From NCBI GenBank assembly GCA_902787415.1, contig CADAGG010000021.1, positions 1 through 12,133 of the forward strand: DNA of 12,133 nt, in the 5' to 3' direction. The notes under the pieces were generated by a model. It did no database searches, had not been told where the DNA came from, and saw only the letters and a list, made by a program, of their open reading frames with translations. The stretch comes from a methanogenic archaeon. GTDB lineage: Archaea; Thermoplasmatota; Thermoplasmata; Methanomassiliicoccales; Methanomethylophilaceae. The translations under genes were made by a program, and so were the position numbers. Positions 5,734-12,133 of this stretch are shown here, piece after piece; the first letter of the stretch is position 1; each line of letters starts with the position of its first letter.

Positions 5734-6291
5734 ATGGATACTGAAATCTGTTGGCACGGAAGAGGAGGCCAGGGAGTCGTTACCGCTAACGAGATCCTCG
5801 CCGAATCCGCCATATATTCCGGTAAGTACGTGAAAGCATTCCCCGAGTTCGGACCCGAGAGGATGGGTGCCCCCATCAGGGCATTCGCAAGGATCCAGGA
5901 CACCCCCATCAGGGTGCACACCCAGGTCTACGAACCCGACATCGTCATCGTCATCGACCCCACCCTCATCGGAAAGGTCGACGTCGCGAAGGGACTGAAG
6001 AAGGGCGGTTTCATCCTCGCCAACTACGAGGGAACCCCCGCAGAGCTCCAGAAGGCCATCGGCACCACCGCCGAGTGCCACGCCGTCAAGGCAAGCAAGA
6101 TCGCCATCGAGGAGATCGGCAAGCCCCTGGTCAACACCGCCATGCTCGGAGCGCTCATCAAGATCAGGCCCATCATCTCCTACAACGAGATGGAGGACCA
6201 CATCACCGACAAGTTCACCGGTAAGCTTTCCGACAAGCTCATCGTGAAGAACCTTTCCGCCCTCAAGAGGGCATACGACGAGGTGCAGTGA
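5734..6291 (+). CDS. porC: Pyruvate:ferredoxin oxidoreductase, gamma subunit
   Basis: 185 residues, the normal size for a separate POR/VOR gamma chain. It begins MDTEICWHGRGGQGVVTA, the family's N-terminal signature (WHGRGGQG at residues 7-14), and includes FPEFGPERMGAPIRAF, typical of the family. The gamma domain supports CoA binding and subunit packing in the cytoplasmic PorABCD complex, which interconverts pyruvate + CoA + oxidised ferredoxin with acetyl-CoA + CO2 + reduced ferredoxin; methanogen-type archaea use it mainly toward pyruvate. An in-frame ATG at 5704 would add ten unconserved residues and overlaps the TATA box, so 5734 is preferred. First gene of porCDAB; one base separates its stop from porD. 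A Vor or Kor gamma chain looks similar, and the alpha and beta chains settle the name. Confidence 0.93.
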   Translation: MDTEICWHGRGGQGVVTANEILAESAIYSGKYVKAFPEFGPERMGAPIRAFARIQDTPIRVHTQVYEPDIVIVIDPTLIGKVDVAKGLKKGGFILANYEGTPAELQKAIGTTAECHAVKASKIAIEEIGKPLVNTAMLGALIKIRPIISYNEMEDHITDKFTGKLSDKLIVKNLSALKRAYDEVQ

Positions 6292-6292
6292 A

Positions 6293-6577
6293 ATGGTTAA
6301 CATAGCGAACTACAAGGACCTCGTAATCGGAAGCCGCGTCATCGAGCCCGGAAACTCCGAGAACTTCAACACCGGAGACTGGAGATCCATGGTCCCCGTC
6401 GTCGATTCTTCCCTTTGCATCGACTGCCTCACCTGCTGGATCTACTGTCCCGACGACTGCGTCCTGGTCGAGAACGACCGCGTCGTAGGAATCAAGACCA
6501 CCCACTGCAAGGGCTGCGGAATCTGTTCCAAGGTCTGCCCCAAGAAGGCCATCACCATGAAGGAGGACATCCAATGA
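6293..6577 (+). CDS. porD: Pyruvate:ferredoxin oxidoreductase, delta subunit (2x[4Fe-4S])
   Basis: 94 residues with two ferredoxin motifs: CIDCLTCWIYCP (C42, C45, C48, C52) and CKGCGICSKVCP (C72, C75, C78, C82). Each binds one [4Fe-4S] cluster, and together they pass electrons from the beta-subunit cluster to external ferredoxin. The N-terminal ~35 residues are the usual PorD extension. A GAGGTG at 6280-6285, inside the end of porC, gives a good ribosome site seven bases before the ATG. The stop overlaps the porA start (ATGA at 6574-6577), so the two are translationally coupled. An extra Cys (C56) lies just after the first motif. Confidence 0.95.
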   Translation: MVNIANYKDLVIGSRVIEPGNSENFNTGDWRSMVPVVDSSLCIDCLTCWIYCPDDCVLVENDRVVGIKTTHCKGCGICSKVCPKKAITMKEDIQ

Positions 6578-7749
6578 CCGCCAAAGCAGGAAAGGACCTC
6601 GCCATCAACGGAGACGGTGCAGTCGCTCTCGCATGGAAGCAGCTGAACCCCGACGTGTGCGCGGCCTACCCCATCACCCCTCAGACCATCATCGTCGAGG
6701 ACTTCGCCAAGTACGTAGCGAACGGAGAGGTCGACACCGAGTTCGTCGACGTCGAGTCCGAGCACTCCGCCCTGACCCTCTGTACCACCTCCTCCGCCGC
6801 AGGCGCCAGGACCTTCACCGCAACCGCGTCCCAGGGTCTCGCCTACATGTGGGAGATGCTCCCCATCACCGCCGCCATGAGGGTGCCTGTCATGATGGCA
6901 GTCGCCAACAGGACCGTCAGCGGACCCATCAACATCAACAACGACCACGGTGACGTCATGTCCGCCAGGGACACCGGATGGCTCTCCATCTTCAGCGAGA
7001 ACGTCCAGGAGGCCTACGACATGAGCATCATCGGTCTCAAGATCGCCGAGAACCCCGAGGTGCAGCTCCCTGTCCTCGTCAACCTCGACGGTTTCATCCT
7101 TACCCACGCCATCGAGAGGATGACTCCCCTGGAGTCCCACGTCGTCAAGGAGTTCATCGGCCCCTTCAAGCCCCTGCACCCCCTGCTCGACACCGACCAC
7201 CCCGTCACCCACAACCTGATGGACGGTCCCCTCTACTACTTCCCTCACAAGTACCAGATGGTCCTCGCCATGGAGAACGCCCTCGGCGTCGCCAAGGACG
7301 TCTTCGCCCAGTTCAAGGAGATCTCCGGCAGGGAGTACCACCTCGTCGAGGAGTACATGTGCGACGACGCAGACTACGTCGCCATCGTCCTCGGATCCTC
7401 CTTCGGAACCATGAAGGAGGCAGTCGACAGGCTCAGGGCCGAGGGAATGAAGGTCGGAGTCGCCATGCCCCGTGTCTACAGGCCGTGGCCCGCCGAGGAA
7501 CTCGCCAAGCTCGTCAAGGGCAAGAAGGGAGTCCTCGTCATGGACAGGCACCTCTCCATCGGATCCTACGGACCCATGTACCCCGAGATCTGCGCCGCCG
7601 CAGCTATGAACGGCGAGATCCCCAAGATGTACAACTTCATCTACGGACTCGGAGGAGCCGACACCATGGTGTCCGACTTCATGAGCTGCTACAAGATGGT
7701 CGACAGCGGTGCTGCCAAGACCGTCAACTTCGTGGGGGTGAAGGAATGA
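6574..7749 (+). CDS. porA: Pyruvate:ferredoxin oxidoreductase, alpha subunit
   Basis: 391 residues. The frame is open further upstream, but the start is set by the ATGA overlap with porD, by the strong AAGGAGGAC (6560-6568) and by the family N-terminus (DLAINGDGAVALAWKQLNPD). Hallmarks: AAYPITPQT (30-38), VESEHSAL, GARTFTATASQGLAYM and VNLDGFILTHAIE, all in the expected order for PorA. The alpha chain provides the pyrimidine-binding half of the thiamine diphosphate site and the transketolase C-terminal domain. Its stop overlaps porB (ATGA at 7746-7749). Best resemblance is to pyruvate enzymes; 2-oxoisovalerate enzymes are the main alternative and less likely given porB. Confidence 0.95.
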   Translation: MTAKAGKDLAINGDGAVALAWKQLNPDVCAAYPITPQTIIVEDFAKYVANGEVDTEFVDVESEHSALTLCTTSSAAGARTFTATASQGLAYMWEMLPITAAMRVPVMMAVANRTVSGPININNDHGDVMSARDTGWLSIFSENVQEAYDMSIIGLKIAENPEVQLPVLVNLDGFILTHAIERMTPLESHVVKEFIGPFKPLHPLLDTDHPVTHNLMDGPLYYFPHKYQMVLAMENALGVAKDVFAQFKEISGREYHLVEEYMCDDADYVAIVLGSSFGTMKEAVDRLRAEGMKVGVAMPRVYRPWPAEELAKLVKGKKGVLVMDRHLSIGSYGPMYPEICAAAAMNGEIPKMYNFIYGLGGADTMVSDFMSCYKMVDSGAAKTVNFVGVKE

Positions 7750-8711
7750 GCGGATTATCACTCAAGGAACTGAACAACGAGATCCCCGTGAGGCTCGCCA
7801 GCGGTCACAGGCTCTGCGCAGGATGCGCGGAGTCCATCATCGCCAGGCAGGTCCTGATGGGAACCGAGAAGGACGTCGCGGTATCCTGCTCCACCGGATG
7901 CTTCGAGGTCTCCACCACCATCTTCCCCTACACCTCCTGGAAGGTCCCCATGGTCCACACCGCCTTCGGAAACGGAGCCGCCGGTGCAGCCGGACTGGAG
8001 ACCGCCTACAAGTCCCTCAAGAGGCAGGGCAAGACCGACAAGGACATCAAGTTCGTGAACTTCGCCGGAGACGGTGCAACCTACGATATCGGTCTCCAGG
8101 CTCTCTCCGGAGCCATGGAGAGGGGACACGACATGCTGTTCGTCTGCTTCAACAACGAGGCATACATGAACACCGGAATCCAGAGGTCCTCCGCTACCGA
8201 GAAGGGAGCGTCCACCACCACCTCCTGGAACGGATCCGAGTCCTACGGAAAGAAGGAGTTCCCCAAGGACATGACCGCCGTCATGGTCGCCCACAACATC
8301 CCCTACGTCGCCCAGGCCGCCCCCCACGCATGGAGGGACCTGGTCCAGAAGGCACAGAAGGCATTCAACTGCGGAGGTCCTTCCTTCATCAACGCCATCT
8401 CCCCCTGCCCCAGGGGTTGGAGGTTCGCTTCCAGCGACACCATCTCCATCTCCAAGCTGGCGGTCGAGACCTGCGTCTGGCCTCTCTTCGAGGTCGAGAA
8501 CGGCGAGTACCACCTCTCCCCCGAGTCCCAGAGGATCGCGGACGGAAAGGCGGAGAAGAAGCCCGTGACCGACTGGTTCGCTTCCCAGGGCAGGTTCAAG
8601 CACCTCATGGACGAGCGCTGGTCCGATGTCGTCGAGGACATCCAGATCGAGCTCGACCGCAGGTGGAACAAGCTCATCAAGCTGTCCGACATGTCCTCGG
8701 GCTCCGAGTGA
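7746..8711 (+). CDS. porB: Pyruvate:ferredoxin oxidoreductase, beta subunit (TPP and proximal [4Fe-4S])
   Basis: 321 residues. It carries the thiamine-diphosphate motif GDG (108-110) to NN (136-137) in the segment GDGATYDIG...FNNEAYMNTG, which with NTGIQRSSAT..GA.TTT marks pyruvate-type enzymes. The four cysteines for the proximal [4Fe-4S] cluster are present: C24 and C27 (HRLCAGCAES), C52 (STGCFEV) and C221 (SPCPRGW). The common PorB form of the first motif is CPGCG; here it is CAGCA, a small variation that keeps both ligands. GGGGGTGA (7734-7741) is a strong ribosome site, four bases before the ATG that overlaps the porA stop. Last gene of the operon, followed by a hairpin terminator 17 bases on. 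Confidence 0.96.
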   Translation: MSGLSLKELNNEIPVRLASGHRLCAGCAESIIARQVLMGTEKDVAVSCSTGCFEVSTTIFPYTSWKVPMVHTAFGNGAAGAAGLETAYKSLKRQGKTDKDIKFVNFAGDGATYDIGLQALSGAMERGHDMLFVCFNNEAYMNTGIQRSSATEKGASTTTSWNGSESYGKKEFPKDMTAVMVAHNIPYVAQAAPHAWRDLVQKAQKAFNCGGPSFINAISPCPRGWRFASSDTISISKLAVETCVWPLFEVENGEYHLSPESQRIADGKAEKKPVTDWFASQGRFKHLMDERWSDVVEDIQIELDRRWNKLIKLSDMSSGSE

Positions 8712-8728
8712 AACTATTCAAACGGGCC

Positions 8729-8760
8729 TGCCGCGGGCCCTTAACCGCGGCACCTCTTTT
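8729..8760 (+). terminator. Hairpin/U-run terminator of porCDAB
   Basis: TGCCGCGG (8729-8736) and CCGCGGCA (8745-8752) form a perfect 8-bp stem with an 8-base loop, followed by CCTCTTTT (8753-8760). Position, 17 bases after the porB stop, and shape both fit. Confidence 0.7.
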
Positions 8761-8785
8761 CCATATCTGGGTATATCAGAAGATT

Positions 8786-8800
8786 ATGCTCTGTGAGCAT
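8786..8800 (-). terminator. Small hairpin after the DUF92 gene, possible leftward terminator
   Basis: ATGCTC (8786-8791), three bases, GAGCAT (8795-8800): a perfect 6-bp stem located 20 bases past the end of the minus-strand pyrB cluster. The leftward sequence after it (AATCTTCT) is only moderately U-rich. With the por terminator it makes a convergent terminator pair in the 108-base intergenic region. Confidence 0.35.
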
Positions 8801-8819
8801 CGGCCGAACGCCGGAGCGG

Positions 8820-9554
8820 TCAGATCGTAAGGGTGTAGATAAGCGCTCCGAAGACCGCACCCATGAGCGCGGTGGAGGCGTTGTTGGTGTACTTCCCGAT
8901 GTAGCCGGGATTCTCGAGGACCGCGCCGAGGACGCTGTCCATCACATTGCCGAACATACCTGCGGCGACGACGATGAGCAGCCTGATATCCGGAGCGGAG
9001 ACGGGGTCGAGGCAGAATACGAATATCCAACCGAGGACGGCGAAGGCCAGGGTCCCGAGGAGTGCGGTGCCGAAACCGTAGAGGGACACGGCGCCGTTGG
9101 GTCCCGGTTCCACTTCCTTGAAGGTGGTGATCATGTAGGTCTTCTTCGCCCAGATGCCGGTCTCGCTGGCGATGGTGTCCGAGGTGGACACCGCGATGGC
9201 GGCCAGGAACGCTACCGCCAGTATGTCCGAGGGTCTCACGAAGAACGCTATCGCGATGACGACGGGGATGGTGCCCACACCGAGGAGATTCATCACGCTG
9301 CGCTCTCCCTTCTTCCCTTCCTGGAGCCCGAGCTCCATCTTCTCCTTCAGTCTCCACTTGGTGGCGATGAACGCCATCACCGGGAACATGAAGAATGCGA
9401 GCACCCACCATATGTCGGTGCAGAACCCGATGATCTCGGCCTGGATGAAGGAGACGACCGTGGCGGCCACGGTCATGAGGTTCTTCTTGTAGGCGAATAC
9501 GGCAAGTGCCAGAGGTAGCAGGATAACGAGGATTGTGTTTACGAGGGGATCCAT
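8820..9554 (-). CDS. DUF92 family integral membrane protein (TIGR00297/COG1836, VTE6-like)
   Basis: 244 residues with about seven or eight hydrophobic segments (roughly 5-22, 26-45, 48-66, 94-124, 158-181, 190-206, 227-243). Family motifs are seen in order: GERSVMNLLGVGTIPV (83-98), STSDTIASETG (123-133), GPNGAVSLYGFG (151-162) and GMFGNVMDSVLGAVLE (199-214). The family spans bacteria, archaea and plants; plant VTE6 phosphorylates phytyl phosphate. By analogy the archaeal protein might phosphorylate an isoprenoid phosphate for lipid salvage, but I know of no proof. Last gene of the pyrB cluster, 12 bases after the 88-residue gene, with AGGTG as ribosome site. No functional link to pyrimidine synthesis is evident. 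Confidence 0.85.
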   Translation of the reverse strand: MDPLVNTILVILLPLALAVFAYKKNLMTVAATVVSFIQAEIIGFCTDIWWVLAFFMFPVMAFIATKWRLKEKMELGLQEGKKGERSVMNLLGVGTIPVVIAIAFFVRPSDILAVAFLAAIAVSTSDTIASETGIWAKKTYMITTFKEVEPGPNGAVSLYGFGTALLGTLAFAVLGWIFVFCLDPVSAPDIRLLIVVAAGMFGNVMDSVLGAVLENPGYIGKYTNNASTALMGAVFGALIYTLTI

Positions 9555-9566
9555 CGGAGCACCTGT

Positions 9567-9833
9567 TCAGCGTACCTTCTCGAGGAGCTTGGTGGCGTCT
9601 GCGATGCATTGGGCGCGGTCGGTCTGGGGCAGGTACATGACCTTGCCCTGGGGGTAGAGCGTAACTTCCTTTCCCTCCCATTCGAAGACGAGCATCATCT
9701 CGTCCTTCTCCTTGATCTTGCACCCTTCCTTCTCGAGGATCTCCGCGGCATGGTTTATGTCGATGTCCATGAGGTCGGCCGAAATGGCCATGAGCGCCTG
9801 TCCGCCGCAGAGACGGGCGGTGGTGAACCTCAT
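9567..9833 (-). CDS. Uncharacterised 88-residue protein coupled to UPF0200 kinase
   Basis: I do not recognise this family. The ATG at 9833 overlaps the stop of the upstream kinase gene (ATGA, 9833-9830), which fixes the start; a longer open frame upstream lies inside the kinase gene and is not credible. The protein is soluble and mixed alpha/beta: a start MRFTTARLCGG, a helix (NHAAEILEKEGCKIKEK, 27-43), two strands (MMLVFEWEGKEVTLYP) then a turn and strand GKVMYLP and a C-terminal helix (ADATKLLEKVR). The helix-strand-strand-strand-helix order and the 'strand, G-K, strand, helix' end recall half of a TBP-like fold, which is a pattern impression only. Cys at 9, 38 and 76 are not in a metal-binding spacing. 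Confidence 0.8.
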   Translation of the reverse strand: MRFTTARLCGGQALMAISADLMDIDINHAAEILEKEGCKIKEKDEMMLVFEWEGKEVTLYPQGKVMYLPQTDRAQCIADATKLLEKVR

Positions 9834-10363
9834 CTGAGGGACCTCAGGAGTTCCTCGGACCTGCGGTGGAAATCCTCCAGGTCCGACATGTTCACGACCA
9901 TGTAATCGGATAGTGCCAGCACCTCTCCGACGCCCCAAGAGAGCTCTCTTCTGTCCCTTTCGTCGAACTCGTCGGTGTTGTGCGGTGCGTCGTCGCGTCC
10001 CCTCTTCACGAGCCTCTCATACCTCGTTCCGGGGGCGGCATGGACGGCCACTATGGAGACCTCTCCCCCCAGCGACCTGAACGACCTTATCTCGTCCATG
10101 CTGCGGCATCCGTCCACGATGAAGAGGTCGATACCCTTCATCCTGTCCATGGCGCGTTTGGCCCATATGTCCTTGCCGAAACGCTCCCTCTCCCTTCCCG
10201 CGAACTGCCCGACGGAGAGGCCCTCGGCCTCCGCGCCGGACTGCGCGTAGGTGTCCCTGACGACGTCGCCCATCCTGACGAACGGTACACCGGCCTTGAT
10301 CCCTGCGGAAAGGAATTCCTCCTTGCCCGCGCCGGGCATACCGGTGACGACGATCATCCTCAT
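9830..10363 (-). CDS. UPF0200 family P-loop kinase-like protein
   Basis: 177 residues of the archaeal UPF0200 family, nucleotide-kinase-like P-loop proteins related to adenylate and dephospho-CoA kinases; the substrate is not established. Seen: P-loop GMPGAGKE (8-15), MGDVVRD (31-37), FIVDGCRSMDEIRSF (81-95, family DGxRs..E...F), RGRDDAP (121-127), ERDRRELSWGVGEVLALSDYMVVN (135-158, the strongest family block). The P-loop position normally Ser/Thr, a Mg2+ ligand, is Glu15. Start: ATG at 10363, five bases after the pyrI stop; M3 is an alternative. The stop overlaps the next gene. The location right after pyrBI suggests co-transcription, not necessarily a pyrimidine role. Confidence 0.9.
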   Translation of the reverse strand: MRMIVVTGMPGAGKEEFLSAGIKAGVPFVRMGDVVRDTYAQSGAEAEGLSVGQFAGRERERFGKDIWAKRAMDRMKGIDLFIVDGCRSMDEIRSFRSLGGEVSIVAVHAAPGTRYERLVKRGRDDAPHNTDEFDERDRRELSWGVGEVLALSDYMVVNMSDLEDFHRRSEELLRSLR

Positions 10364-10367
10364 GCTA

Positions 10368-10847
10368 TCAGATCAGGTTGTCCGAGATGTTCATGAGGAT
10401 GCGGTCGCAGTAGACGCACCTGAGCTTGGGCGGGCAGCGCTCCTCGACCAGGAACCTGGGGGAGACGGGCTCGCCCTTGTTGGTGATGCAGTTGGGGTTG
10501 CTGCACTTGACGATGCCGGTGACGGACTCGTCGAGCTTGACGTTGAACTTCTCTGCGATGTAGTAGTCCCTGATGATGGAGATGGTGGCCTGGGGCGCGA
10601 TGAGGGCGATCTTGCTGACGGTGATGGGGTCCAGCTCCATGTCCTCCAGCTTCACGATGTCCTTCCACTTCATGCCGGCCTTGTTGGTGGAAACGTGGAT
10701 TCCGATGCTGATGCTGGAGTCGATGTTGTTCTCGTTGACTCCGAGGATCTTCAGCACGTTCAGCGACTGTCCGTCGGTGATGTGGTCGATAACGGTTCCG
10801 TTCCTGATCGGCGGGATCTTGATATCTTCAACTCTGTCTGCGGGCAT
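10368..10847 (-). CDS. pyrI: Aspartate carbamoyltransferase regulatory chain
   Basis: 159 residues (E. coli PyrI is 153). The allosteric N-terminal domain begins VEDIKIPPIRNGTVIDHI, typical of the family; it binds CTP/ATP in known enzymes. The C-terminal zinc domain has CSNPNC (C115, C120) and CVYC (C144, C147), the four zinc ligands needed to contact PyrB. A GTG at 10850 in the same frame could start two residues upstream; ATG at 10847 is preferred, sharing one base with the pyrB stop (TGATG) and lying six bases after GGAGGTGA, an excellent ribosome site inside the pyrB end. Second gene of the cluster. Confidence 0.96.
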   Translation of the reverse strand: MPADRVEDIKIPPIRNGTVIDHITDGQSLNVLKILGVNENNIDSSISIGIHVSTNKAGMKWKDIVKLEDMELDPITVSKIALIAPQATISIIRDYYIAEKFNVKLDESVTGIVKCSNPNCITNKGEPVSPRFLVEERCPPKLRCVYCDRILMNISDNLI

Positions 10848-11776
10848 CACATCTCACCTCCCATCATGGCACAGAGGATTGCCATCCTCACGGGGACTCC
10901 GTTGAACGCCTGCTGGAAGTACTTCGCGTGGGGAGTGCTGTCGACCTCGGTGGCGATCTCGTTGACCCTGGGCAGGGGGTGCATGACGCTGAGGTCGTCC
11001 TTGGCCTCCCTCAGGATGGCGTTGTCGATCCTGTATGTGCCAGCAACCTTCTGGTACTCGGAGGGGTCGGGGAATCTCTCCCTCTGGATCCTGGTGACGT
11101 AGAGGATGTCCGCGTCGGGGATGGCGTCCTCGAGCACGGAGGTCTTCTTGGGGATGCATCCCTTGGCCTTCAGGTTGTCCACGATGTCCTCGGGCATCTG
11201 GAGGCTCTCGGGTGCTACCAGGGTGAGCTTCACGCCGAACATGGTGAGCGCCTGGGCGAGGGTGTGCACGGTCCTTCCGTACTTCAGGTCTCCCACCAGG
11301 GCCACGTTGAGCCCGTCGAGGGTGCCCTTGGCCTGCTTCATGGTGAAGAGGTCCAGGAGCATCTGGGTGGGGTGCGATCCGGCTCCGTCGCCGGCGTTGA
11401 TGACAGGCTTGTCGGAGACGTCCGCGGCGAGCCTCGCCGCACCTTCGTAGGGGTGCCTGAGGACGATGCAGTCGCAGTATGCGTCCACCATCCTGATGGT
11501 GTCTGCCAGAGTCTCTCCCTTGGCGATGGAGGTCATGGACATCTCGCTGACGTCCATGACATGGCATCCGAGCCTGTATGCCGCGCTCTCGAAGGAGAGC
11601 TTGGTGCGGGTGGAGGGCTCGAAGAAGAGATTAGCCATGATCTTGCCGTCCAGGGCGCGCTTGGTCTTCTCCCCTTTGGCGTAAGGAACCATTTCCTTCG
11701 AGAGGTCAAGAATGTATTCGATCTGCTCCCTGTTGAGGTCGCGGATAGATACCAGGTCCTTGTTTGTGAAATCCAT
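10847..11776 (-). CDS. pyrB: Aspartate carbamoyltransferase catalytic chain
   Basis: 309 residues (E. coli 311). It condenses carbamoyl phosphate and aspartate to N-carbamoyl-aspartate, the committed step of pyrimidine synthesis. Seen: FFEPSTRTKLSFE with S55-T56-R57-T58 binding carbamoyl phosphate; SIAKGETLADT (K86, the 80s-loop lysine); GDGAGSHPTQ (129-138), where the common residue before HPTQ is Gln; HPLPRVNEI (H266). Start: a TTG at 11791 is in frame, but ATG at 11776 gives the normal length and lies 26 bases from a TATA box, as for a leaderless message; there is no Shine-Dalgarno. Leads the cluster pyrB-pyrI-UPF0200-unknown-DUF92. Confidence 0.96.
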   Translation of the reverse strand: MDFTNKDLVSIRDLNREQIEYILDLSKEMVPYAKGEKTKRALDGKIMANLFFEPSTRTKLSFESAAYRLGCHVMDVSEMSMTSIAKGETLADTIRMVDAYCDCIVLRHPYEGAARLAADVSDKPVINAGDGAGSHPTQMLLDLFTMKQAKGTLDGLNVALVGDLKYGRTVHTLAQALTMFGVKLTLVAPESLQMPEDIVDNLKAKGCIPKKTSVLEDAIPDADILYVTRIQRERFPDPSEYQKVAGTYRIDNAILREAKDDLSVMHPLPRVNEIATEVDSTPHAKYFQQAFNGVPVRMAILCAMMGGEM

Positions 11777-11799
11777 GAGGGATAAACGCAACCATACCG

Positions 11800-11805
11800 T
11801 TTATA
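11800..11805 (-). promoter_or_regulatory. TATA box of the pyrBI cluster
   Basis: CCTATAAAC on the minus strand, core TATAAA at 11805-11800, centred 26-27 bases from the A of the ATG at 11776. This is the archaeal spacing from TATA to transcription start, so the message probably begins at the start codon. Confidence 0.65.
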
Positions 11806-11817
11806 GGTTCACACGTA

Positions 11818-11833
11818 TGCGCGCGGAGGCGCA
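11818..11833. promoter_or_regulatory. GC-rich inverted repeat between divergent promoters
   Basis: TGCGC (11818-11822), six bases, GCGCA (11829-11833), lying between the pyrB TATA box and the TATA box of the rightward gene. A GC-rich palindrome in an otherwise mixed promoter region could be an operator shared by both genes. Confidence 0.3.
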
Positions 11834-11842
11834 CGCACCCCT

Positions 11843-11849
11843 TTTATAA
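11843..11849 (+). promoter_or_regulatory. TATA box of the right-edge gene
   Basis: TTTATAA at 11843-11849, centred 25 bases before the ATG at 11871: a leaderless layout mirroring pyrB. No ribosome site precedes the ATG. Confidence 0.6.
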
Positions 11850-11870
11850 GGATGCTGAATAGACCCCCTT

Positions 11871-12133
11871 ATGTTGGACGTTGTGAGCAGGTCTCAACGC
11901 GGAAGGATTTGCGAGTACAGGAAGGGCGAGAGTCTCCTCAGGACCCCCGCGGTCCTCAGGTGCGACGGGACCGGCGACAGCTGCGTCTCCGTCGGTGAGA
12001 ACGGAAGGACCGTCCGCATCCTCGGTACCGAGATCTCCGTCGACCCCGAGCTCCTCACGTCCGCCTCCTCCGGCGTCGCCTGCCAGCCCCTGACCAAGGA
12101 CGGTATCGCCGTTCTCAGGCTCCCGGTTACCGG
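11871..12133 (+). CDS. Probable archaeosine synthase / TGT-like N-terminus (partial, runs off edge)
   Basis: 87 codons without a stop from ATG 11871 to the window end. The start MLDVVSRSQRGRICEYRKGE..LRTPAVL has the spacing of the N-terminus of archaeosine synthase and archaeal tRNA-guanine transglycosylases (F-V--RDG-ARIG-----G---RTPALL). Archaeosine synthase (ArcS, DUF5591) helps turn preQ0 at tRNA position 15 into archaeosine. After residue 30 the similarity I can see fades (VSVGENGRTVRILGTEISVDPELL), as in the degenerate TGT-like domain of ArcS. The catalytic part is outside the window, so the call rests on about 30 residues. The reading frame itself is well supported by the TATA spacing and by strongly GC-biased third positions. 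Confidence 0.55.
   Translation, partial: MLDVVSRSQRGRICEYRKGESLLRTPAVLRCDGTGDSCVSVGENGRTVRILGTEISVDPELLTSASSGVACQPLTKDGIAVLRLPVT

Noticed and set aside
6442..7761. A 439-codon minus-strand open frame opposite porA, and similar ones opposite porB, porC and pyrB
   Set aside because: Same cause as above: complement of biased codons, no recognisable domain, no promoter or ribosome site.
9834..9938. A longer N-terminus for the 88-residue protein
   Set aside because: The extra 35 codons lie inside the UPF0200 gene, look like an out-of-frame reading of it, and the ATGA overlap provides a natural start.
11777..11791. A TTG start for pyrB, 15 bases upstream of the ATG
   Set aside because: The ATG gives the usual length and sits at the predicted transcription start; the TTG would lie upstream of it.

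Overview
The window reads as a chromosomal segment of an archaeon, most likely a methanogen-type Thermoplasmatota and probably Methanomassiliicoccales. The grounds are: a four-subunit pyruvate:ferredoxin oxidoreductase (porCDAB), phosphoenolpyruvate synthase, aspartate carbamoyltransferase with a separate regulatory chain (pyrBI), a UPF0200 P-loop kinase, TATA boxes about 26 bases upstream of start codons (leaderless promoters), and the N-terminus of what looks like archaeosine synthase. Genes are GC-rich and intergenic regions AT-rich. The lineage is inferred from gene content and style; no rRNA or methanogenesis gene is present. No tRNA, CRISPR, insertion sequence or phage gene was seen.

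Layout. Positions 1-215 (minus) hold the start of a membrane-anchored extracytoplasmic protein with a dockerin/EF-hand-like calcium loop. A 242-base AT-rich spacer with a palindrome and a 10-base direct repeat follows. 458-1537 (plus) is a CBS-CBS-ParB/Srx fusion ending in a histone-H1-like lysine tail. Convergent to it, 1654-3975 (minus) is ppsA with a clear hairpin terminator. Divergent from ppsA, 4209-5531 (plus) is a Schlafen AlbA_2 / GHKL-like / winged-helix regulator (COG2865 type). A palindrome-rich 200-base region leads into porC-porD-porA-porB (5734-8711, plus), closed by a second hairpin terminator. The minus strand from 11776 down to 8820 is a compact five-gene cluster: pyrB, pyrI, UPF0200 kinase, an 88-residue unknown and a DUF92 membrane protein. 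A divergent promoter pair at 11777-11870 separates pyrB from a partial plus-strand gene that runs off the right edge.

How it fits together. PorCDAB and PpsA catalyse consecutive anabolic steps: acetyl-CoA + CO2 + reduced ferredoxin to pyruvate, then pyruvate + ATP to PEP. This is the usual entry of carbon into biosynthesis in autotrophic or acetate-assimilating archaea. They are not one operon but lie on either side of the AlbA_2/winged-helix regulator, which makes that gene a candidate local regulator (inference). PyrBI performs the committed step of pyrimidine synthesis; its downstream partners are coupled by start/stop overlaps or very short gaps, but their functions are not established. 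The items most worth following are the CBS-ParB/Srx protein with its KKxxA pentapeptide tail, the 88-residue unknown coupled to the UPF0200 kinase, the dockerin-like N-terminus at the left edge, and the palindrome cluster ahead of porC.
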